From assembly GCA_034409055.1 (NCBI GenBank), contig DAOUMU010000556.1, forward strand, positions 1 through 27,319: 27,319 nucleotides of DNA, given 5' to 3'. The position numbers were made by a program, and so were the translations under genes. The number at the start of each line of letters is the position of its first letter. The stretch's first letter is position 1. Source of the stretch: DAOUMU01 sp034409055 (lineage in GTDB: Bacteria > Chloroflexota > Anaerolineae > 4572-78 > J111). The notes under the pieces were generated by a model. That model was not told the DNA's origin and made no database searches. It worked only from the letters and a program-made list of their open reading frames with translations. This document shows positions 23,380 to 27,319 of the stretch, piece after piece.

Positions 23380-23688
23380 ATGAATCGTGGATTCCAAATT
23401 CCCCCCGATACCGGCAGCGCGGCCCTCAACCCGGAGGGGGTCTGGTCGATTGACGCTCAACTGCAAACCGAGCTGTTTGGCCTGATTGCCCCTGGCTTGC
23501 CTGATCAAGCGGCGTTGCGGGCCACTTATTTTGCCGGGGTGACGAACAGTGGCTTGGCCGTCGACGCCAGTGCCTTTTACGCCACGCTGTACGCTCTGGC
23601 CTTTTTTGAGTCAGACGTGCCCATCTTGATCGTGAAGCTTCATCTATTTACTCATCAAAGCCTGCTACATTACGTAGCACACACATGA
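23380..23688 (+). pseudogene. Fragment resembling ADP-ribosylglycohydrolase
   Basis: The 102-residue reading frame contains VWSIDAQLQTELFGLIAPGL then PDQAALRATYFAGVTNSGLAVDASAFYATLYALAFF. It resembles the middle of ADP-ribosylglycohydrolase-family proteins (W.xDxQ.QTE.xGLIAPG and the following helices). The N-terminal metal-binding part and the C-terminal aspartate motif are absent; the family is usually 300 residues or more. The ORF ends with unrelated-looking sequence (LIVKLHLFTHQSLLHYVAHT). It sits in the same frame as the SWIM gene, 45 nt past its stop, with no ribosome-binding site. Probably a relic of a deleted gene. The family assignment is by memory of the motif and is moderate. Confidence 0.45.
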
Positions 23689-23700
23689 TCCTAAGTCATC

Positions 23701-23721
23701 ACGTTTCACGTTTTACGTTTC
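23701..23721. repeat. ACGTTTY heptamer tandem array
   Basis: Three tandem 7-nt units: ACGTTTC (23701-23707), ACGTTTT (23708-23714), ACGTTTC (23715-23721), followed by a degenerate ACTTTTAC. The array spans the stop codon (23706-23708) and the last codons of the minus-strand GT-C gene, which therefore ends in a KVKRKT tail encoded by the repeat. Confidence 0.7.
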
Positions 23722-25139
23722 ACTTTTACATATCCCCTCCAGATAATCCACACTGCTACCAACCCCAACACCGGCCACCACTCCGTCCGCCTCACCCATT
23801 CCAACTCTCGAAAATTAAGCGGGTCGAGGTAAGTTAAGTAAGACAGGGGCACGGTGGCACTGAGGTAGAGCCAGGGTACAACGGCCAGCCAGCGCCAGGG
23901 GGACTCGCCGCGGACCGGGGGTAAAAAGGGCAAAAAGGCCAGCAGAAGCAAGGCGTACCAGGGATGGACGGTGGTGGTCAGCAGGAGATAGGCCATAAAA
24001 GGTACGGCCATGAGGCGCAGGGTGGAGCGGACATCCAGCTGCCGGCGAGCCTGGAGCCAGACTACAGCCAGGATGGCCAGGAAAACCAGGCCAACACCCC
24101 GCTTGGCCCAATCAGTGGCCTCAACCAGTCCCCACCGGGGCAGCAGATCAACCCCTAGCCAGTGAAAGAGGCCGCTATTGAAATTCCACTGGTCGGTGTA
24201 AATGCGCAAAGCCCCAAAAAGGCCGGTTCCGTCCAGGGGACCGGTTAGACCCCAGCCGCCAGCGCGTAGAGCAGCAGGGATCAGCCAGGCGATCGTCACC
24301 ACCCCATACAGCGCCAGCGGCTTCCACCGCCAGCGCCAGAACAGGATAAGCAACAGCAACAGGGGCAGGATTTTGGTCAGGGTAGCCAGGGCTAGGATCA
24401 TTGGAGCCAGCCAGGTTGACATTTTGGCCTGCGGTGAGCAGAATATTAACCATAAGGTGAGCATAGTTAAAAAGATCATCCAGGCGTCGACGTGGGCTCC
24501 GTGAGCCACTTCGACAATGACCAGTGGATTCCAGAGATAGATTAAAATCCGGTAGCCGGGTAATCCGGCTATTTTTAACAGCTTGGCCATCAATATCCCG
24601 CTCAACAGGTCGAAGATAATCATGGCTATTTGGAAGAATAGGGGGTGCAAGGGAAACAGGCCGGCCAGCCCGGCAAAGAGAAACTGCGCTGCCGGTAAAT
24701 AGGGACTGGCCATCCAGCGATTATTGGCCAGGACCCGCTGCGGAATGTCCAGGTAATCCAGTTTTGGGGAGTCGATCGGGTAGGCGTAAGGGCTAACTCC
24801 ATAGTTGGCCACGTGACCGTCCCACAAATAGCGGTAGACGTCATCCGAAAGGGTGGGCGTGGTGAAGAGGAGCAGCAATCGAAACCCAATGGCCGCACTC
24901 CAGACAAGGGGCAATGAAGCGGTTCGCCGATGTTCGCTCCACAAGATGGCTGCCAGGTAACCAACAAAAGCCAGGCCGTACCAGGCCAGGGTGTGGGGCG
25001 TGTGCCAATCACGCAGCGTACCGTGTTGCAGGTGCAGATTGACCATCCCCCCATAAGCGCCCAGGCCAACAGCGGCGCAAATTATAAGACCCAGTGGGTT
25101 GAGTAAAGAGGTAACGGAGTTTTGGCTATTCGTTGACAT
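23706..25139 (-). CDS. GT-C mannosyltransferase-like multi-pass membrane protein
   Basis: The 477-residue protein has about eleven to twelve membrane helices. Its diagnostic acidic loop is TLSDDVYRYLWDGHVANYG (96-114) followed by VSPYAYP; the first aspartate pair (99-100) is the expected GT-C catalytic site. HGAHVDAWMIFLTML and LATLTKILPLLLLL resemble GT87/DUF2029 and MptB-like polyprenol-phosphate mannosyltransferases. It should use a polyprenyl-phosphate hexose on the outer face of the membrane. It diverges from the DPM1-like GT2 at 25318, a pairing that would supply donor and user together. The ATG at 25139 has no clear ribosome-binding site. The last residues are encoded by a heptamer repeat. 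Substrate is unknown. Confidence 0.75.
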   Translation of the reverse strand: MSTNSQNSVTSLLNPLGLIICAAVGLGAYGGMVNLHLQHGTLRDWHTPHTLAWYGLAFVGYLAAILWSEHRRTASLPLVWSAAIGFRLLLLFTTPTLSDDVYRYLWDGHVANYGVSPYAYPIDSPKLDYLDIPQRVLANNRWMASPYLPAAQFLFAGLAGLFPLHPLFFQIAMIIFDLLSGILMAKLLKIAGLPGYRILIYLWNPLVIVEVAHGAHVDAWMIFLTMLTLWLIFCSPQAKMSTWLAPMILALATLTKILPLLLLLILFWRWRWKPLALYGVVTIAWLIPAALRAGGWGLTGPLDGTGLFGALRIYTDQWNFNSGLFHWLGVDLLPRWGLVEATDWAKRGVGLVFLAILAVVWLQARRQLDVRSTLRLMAVPFMAYLLLTTTVHPWYALLLLAFLPFLPPVRGESPWRWLAVVPWLYLSATVPLSYLTYLDPLNFRELEWVRRTEWWPVLGLVAVWIIWRGYVKVKRKT

Positions 25140-25153
25140 ATCAGCAACGTTTT

Positions 25154-25174
25154 GTAGGACAAGCTGCTAACTTG
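25154..25174 (+). repeat. Half copy of the nested-palindrome element
   Basis: GTAGGACAAGCTGCTAACTT and one further base correspond to the left arm of the elements at 11174 and 25252, in the same orientation, preceded by a short T-run. No matching right arm follows within 100 nt, so this looks like a solo or decayed arm. Confidence 0.65.
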
Positions 25175-25251
25175 TCCCGAGACAGACGATTAGTTTGACG
25201 AACAGGTACTCCTTCATTTGACACAGAATGAGCCGATAAAATTACTTTTTT

Positions 25252-25309
25252 GTAGGATAAGTTGCCAACTTGTTAACGGTGCTACAGGCAAGTTAGCAAC
25301 TTGCCCTAC
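25252..25309. repeat. Nested-palindrome element, full copy 2
   Basis: Arms 25252-25272 and 25289-25309 pair with three mismatches around a 16-nt loop. The right arm is identical over all 21 nt to that of copy 1 (11210-11230). Flanks are also similar: a T-run on the left and an ATWAYTTGA-type sequence on the right. The right arm ends 8 nt before the GT2 ATG. Confidence 0.8.
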
Positions 25310-25317
25310 ATAACTTG

Positions 25318-26022
25318 ATGAAACCAAAGATCAGCGTCATTATACCTGTACTAAATGAAGAAGACAGCATCAAAGCCGTGCTGGCCGATATTCCACCGGA
25401 GCTTGAGGCGGAGGTGTTGGTTGTAGACAACGGCTGCACCGATCAGACCATTCCCATCGCCCGCTCGATGGGTGCGCGCATCGTCGTAGCTGAGCAGCGG
25501 GGCTATGGAGCCGCCTGCTATGCCGGTACGCTGGCTGCCAACGGCGATATTCTGATCTATCTGGATGGGGACTATTCGGATTACCCGGCTGAGATGACCG
25601 ACCTGATCGCGCCGATTGTGGCCGGTCGGGTTGACCTGGTGTTAGGTTCCCGTTTGGCCCGAGGGGATTTGCCCCGCGAAGCGATGCCATTCCAGCAGCG
25701 TTTCGGTAACTGGCTGACTGCCCGCCTCATGCGCTGGCTATACGGTCTGCCTGTAACCGACCTCAGCCCCTTCCGAGCCATTTGCAAAGAAGCACTACTC
25801 TCGCTGGACATGCAGGAGATGACCTTTGGCTGGCCGACCGAGATGATGGTCAAGGCAGCCCGGGCCGGGTTTCGCCTGGAGGAGATCCCTGTGCGGTATC
25901 GCCCCCGCCTCGGCGGTAAAAGCAAGATTAGCGGCACCCTGCGCGGCACCATGTTGGCCGGGTATTATATTTTGATGACCACGTTTCGGTACGTGGTGAC
26001 GGGTAGCAAGGTAGCAAGGTAG
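25318..26022 (+). CDS. GT2 glycosyltransferase, DPM1/DPG-synthase-like
   Basis: The 234-residue cytoplasmic GT2 enzyme starts with ISVIIPVLNEEDSI, then VDNGCTDQT (DxD-like DNG), the metal-binding YLDGDYSDYP, GSRLARG, and a C-terminal RLGGKSKISGT. This resembles dolichyl-phosphate-glucose or -mannose synthases: nucleotide sugar plus polyprenyl phosphate gives a polyprenyl-phosphate sugar. The final 30 residues include a short hydrophobic segment (MLAGYYILMTTFRYVV) that may sit in the membrane. ATG at 25318; a TTG directly before it is the other possible start. No ribosome-binding site is visible because a palindromic element ends 8 nt upstream. The last codons (GSKVAR) and the stop are made from the GGTAGCAA array. 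Divergent partner of the GT-C gene. Confidence 0.85.
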   Translation: MKPKISVIIPVLNEEDSIKAVLADIPPELEAEVLVVDNGCTDQTIPIARSMGARIVVAEQRGYGAACYAGTLAANGDILIYLDGDYSDYPAEMTDLIAPIVAGRVDLVLGSRLARGDLPREAMPFQQRFGNWLTARLMRWLYGLPVTDLSPFRAICKEALLSLDMQEMTFGWPTEMMVKAARAGFRLEEIPVRYRPRLGGKSKISGTLRGTMLAGYYILMTTFRYVVTGSKVAR

Positions 26023-26127
26023 CAAGGTAGCAAGGTAGCAAGGTAGCAGGTAGCAGGTGGCAGGTTGCAGGCAAGGTGACAGGTGGCAGTGTGGCAGGTT
26101 GCAAGGTGGCAGGTTGCAGGCAGCAAA
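26002..26127. repeat. GGTAGCAA octamer/heptamer tandem array
   Basis: Five perfect GGTAGCAA units (26002-26041) pass into GGTAGCA heptamers and then variants (GGTGGCA, GGTTGCA, GGTGACA) to about 26127. It resembles the short tandemly repeated repetitive (STRR) sequences described in cyanobacteria. It begins inside the GT2 gene and supplies that gene's stop at 26020-26022. Units are too short and lack spacers, so this is not CRISPR. Confidence 0.9.
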
Positions 26128-26139
26128 TAGCATTTTTAC

Positions 26140-26212
26140 GTTTCGCGCAACACGCTCTATGCCTTGCCTCTGGCGTCACATACTCTGATGTACGAGGCAA
26201 TCGTAACGAAAC
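26140..26212. repeat. Loose inverted repeat with GTTTCG / CGAAAC ends
   Basis: Outer GTTTCG (26140-26145) and CGAAAC (26207-26212) enclose an inner TTGCCTC (26164-26170) and GAGGCAA (26194-26200). The phospholipase-like ATG follows immediately. A weaker echo of the 14271-14333 element; relation unproven. Confidence 0.4.
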
Positions 26213-26983
26213 ATGGCCCCTTTCAACACCCATTTTCTTATTGCTGAAAAAATTTGGCCTGAATTGACGGGGCCATGGCAGCCTTACTATGGACAGTTTT
26301 GTTTTGGCTGCGTGGCGCCCGATGTGGATAAAGCTTCGGCCACGTTGACTCAAAAAGGTACCCATTTTTTTGACCGTACGGGCGATTATGAGTTTATGGC
26401 CTCCCACCGCAGTGCTGCTTTCCTCAAACATCAAGCCGATTTTTTGTGCTATCCTTTCGCCCATCTCTCCTCCGAAGCGCAGGCATTTGTTTTGGGCTAC
26501 TTGTGCCATCTGTGCGTGGATGAGGTTTCAAAACATTTGTGGCGTCGGGAAACCTGGCTGCAATTTAAACACATCACGCCTGGGACCGCCTTTGCCGCCC
26601 TGGATGAAGCGGCCTGGCAACGCATCCAAAATTATCCGGCCATCATCGAGGCGCTCTGCTCAATCAAGGTACTCGACGTTGTCCCCCGCGTCCCTCTGGC
26701 CGATCTGGAGCGTATGTTGCAAGGTGCCTGCGCTTTTGTCCAGGCCAAAAATGTGGAAGAGGAATATTTAGCCCTGGTCGATCTTTTTGACCGGCCAACC
26801 CCGGCCCAACGCCGGCAAAAACAGCGCTGCCTGCGCACCGAGATAGACATGGCCCGCCAGCAGGTTCATCTTTTCAAGATAGAGACGCTGGTTGAGGCCA
26901 GTCTGACTCACACCCGTCACCGCCTGGCCGATTTGATTGCCGGACGCATCCCGGAGCCGGACTATCCGGTCCTTGAGGCATAG
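26213..26983 (+). CDS. Zinc-dependent phospholipase C-like protein (PF00882 type)
   Basis: The 256-residue protein has the layout of the zinc-dependent phospholipase C / S1-P1 nuclease-like family. His7 is close to the N-terminus (NTHFLIAEKIW), followed by GCVAPDVDK (Asp37), THFFDR (His51), and GYLCHLCVDEV (His99, Asp103), all expected metal ligands. In bacterial phospholipase C the N-terminal residue of the mature protein also binds zinc; here there is no signal peptide, so the protein is probably cytoplasmic and the reaction on phospholipids is uncertain. ATG start with no ribosome-binding site and an inverted repeat directly upstream. The next gene, a short membrane ORF, starts 12 nt after the stop and suggests a lipid-related pair. 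Complete in length for the stand-alone type. Confidence 0.75.
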   Translation: MAPFNTHFLIAEKIWPELTGPWQPYYGQFCFGCVAPDVDKASATLTQKGTHFFDRTGDYEFMASHRSAAFLKHQADFLCYPFAHLSSEAQAFVLGYLCHLCVDEVSKHLWRRETWLQFKHITPGTAFAALDEAAWQRIQNYPAIIEALCSIKVLDVVPRVPLADLERMLQGACAFVQAKNVEEEYLALVDLFDRPTPAQRRQKQRCLRTEIDMARQQVHLFKIETLVEASLTHTRHRLADLIAGRIPEPDYPVLEA

Positions 26984-26995
26984 AGGAAAAGCACC

Positions 26996-27223
26996 ATGGA
27001 TTTCACCTTACTGATTTTTTTCAACCAAATGATGGCCCATCCCCTCCTTGATAAATTAATGGTGGGCGTGACTCTCGGCGGCTTTGCTTTGCTGCCGGCC
27101 CTGGGACTGGTGTTGCTGATGGGACAGGACCGTAGGGTAGGGCTGGCTATCCTGGTCTCGCTCGGCGTGGGTTTTGCTTTGACTATGATTTTTCTAGTTC
27201 TGACGATTTCTGTGGTTACTTGA
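26996..27223 (+). CDS. Short membrane protein, possibly truncated PAP2-like
   Basis: The 75-residue product begins MDFTLLIFFNQMMAHPLLDK and has two hydrophobic helices (about 25-42 and 48-70). The N-terminal pattern, short helix then HPLLDKLMVGVTLGG, recalls the start of many bacterial PAP2-type phosphatases. The PAP2 catalytic motifs (K-x6-RP, PSGH, SR-x5-H) are not present. The stop comes early; another frame remains open for about 27 codons (WRYPPIEAEMRR) but does not show the RP motif either. Hence it is either a real small protein or a truncated remnant. AGGA eight bases before the ATG overlaps the stop region of the upstream phospholipase-like gene, supporting translation coupling. Confidence 0.5.
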   Translation: MDFTLLIFFNQMMAHPLLDKLMVGVTLGGFALLPALGLVLLMGQDRRVGLAILVSLGVGFALTMIFLVLTISVVT

Positions 27224-27319
27224 ATTATTGGCGGTATCCTCCCATAGAGGCCGAAATGAGAAGGTTATGTAACCAATTGTCGTGATAAACACGTCCATTA
27301 AGTTTATGAGCCGGGGACT
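27224..27319. other. Unassigned right edge
   Basis: No convincing start, RNA or repeat is visible in these 96 bases. A gene may begin beyond the window. Confidence 0.3.

Noticed and set aside
26002..26127. CRISPR array
   Set aside because: The units are 7-8 nt without spacers and no cas gene is nearby.
25928..26509. 193-residue minus-strand ORF
   Set aside because: Much of it is translation of the tandem repeat (repeated PATL-like residues) and antisense to two supported genes.
1..27319. Defence, phage or toxin-antitoxin system
   Set aside because: No nuclease, reverse transcriptase, antitoxin-like regulator, integrase or structural phage gene was recognised.

Overview
The window looks like a chromosomal segment from an uncultured member of the Chloroflexota (Anaerolineae-like). 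This is an inference from gene style. It carries a membrane-anchored AAA-like ATPase joined by a Pro/Thr-rich linker to a PD40 beta-propeller, an SH3/PA14 protein with the same kind of linker, many multi-pass GT-C glycosyltransferases, and intergenic palindromes. No rRNA, tRNA, CRISPR array, transposase or phage gene was found.

Left block (about 1-11,100, all minus strand). This is a glycan-assembly region: a truncated GT87-like gene, a GT87-like mannosyltransferase, a 608-aa GT-C-like membrane protein, a Wzy/WaaL-type polymerase/ligase fused to TPRs, another GT-C protein, a 688-aa membrane protein carrying a spermidine-synthase-like SAM fold, and a dolichol-phosphate-mannose-synthase-like GT2. 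Polyprenyl-phosphate sugars made by the GT2 would be the expected donors for the GT-C enzymes.

Middle block (about 11,250-17,000). The AAA-TPR-propeller protein (minus) diverges from an esterase and a double-PA14 surface protein (plus). They share a 345-bp intergenic region holding candidate promoters, an inverted repeat and a short palindrome.

Next block (about 17,000-21,070, minus). A processive GT2 (cellulose/glucomannan-synthase type), a DoxX/DoxD-like protein, a TIGR04282-type glycosyltransferase, a Nudix hydrolase and a second DoxX-like protein. A 496-bp gap rich in inverted repeats follows.

Right block (about 21,560-27,319). A SWIM zinc-finger protein, a fragment resembling ADP-ribosylglycohydrolase, a GT-C mannosyltransferase (minus) diverging from a DPM1-like GT2 (plus), a PF00882-type zinc-dependent phospholipase C-like protein, and a short membrane ORF that may be a truncated PAP2-type protein.

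Intergenic DNA holds several small repeat families: a nested palindrome with GTAGGRCAA ends (two full copies, one half copy, one short relative), a GGTAGCAA octamer array, an ACGTTTY heptamer array, and unrelated long inverted repeats. Both short arrays form the 3' ends of glycosyltransferase genes.
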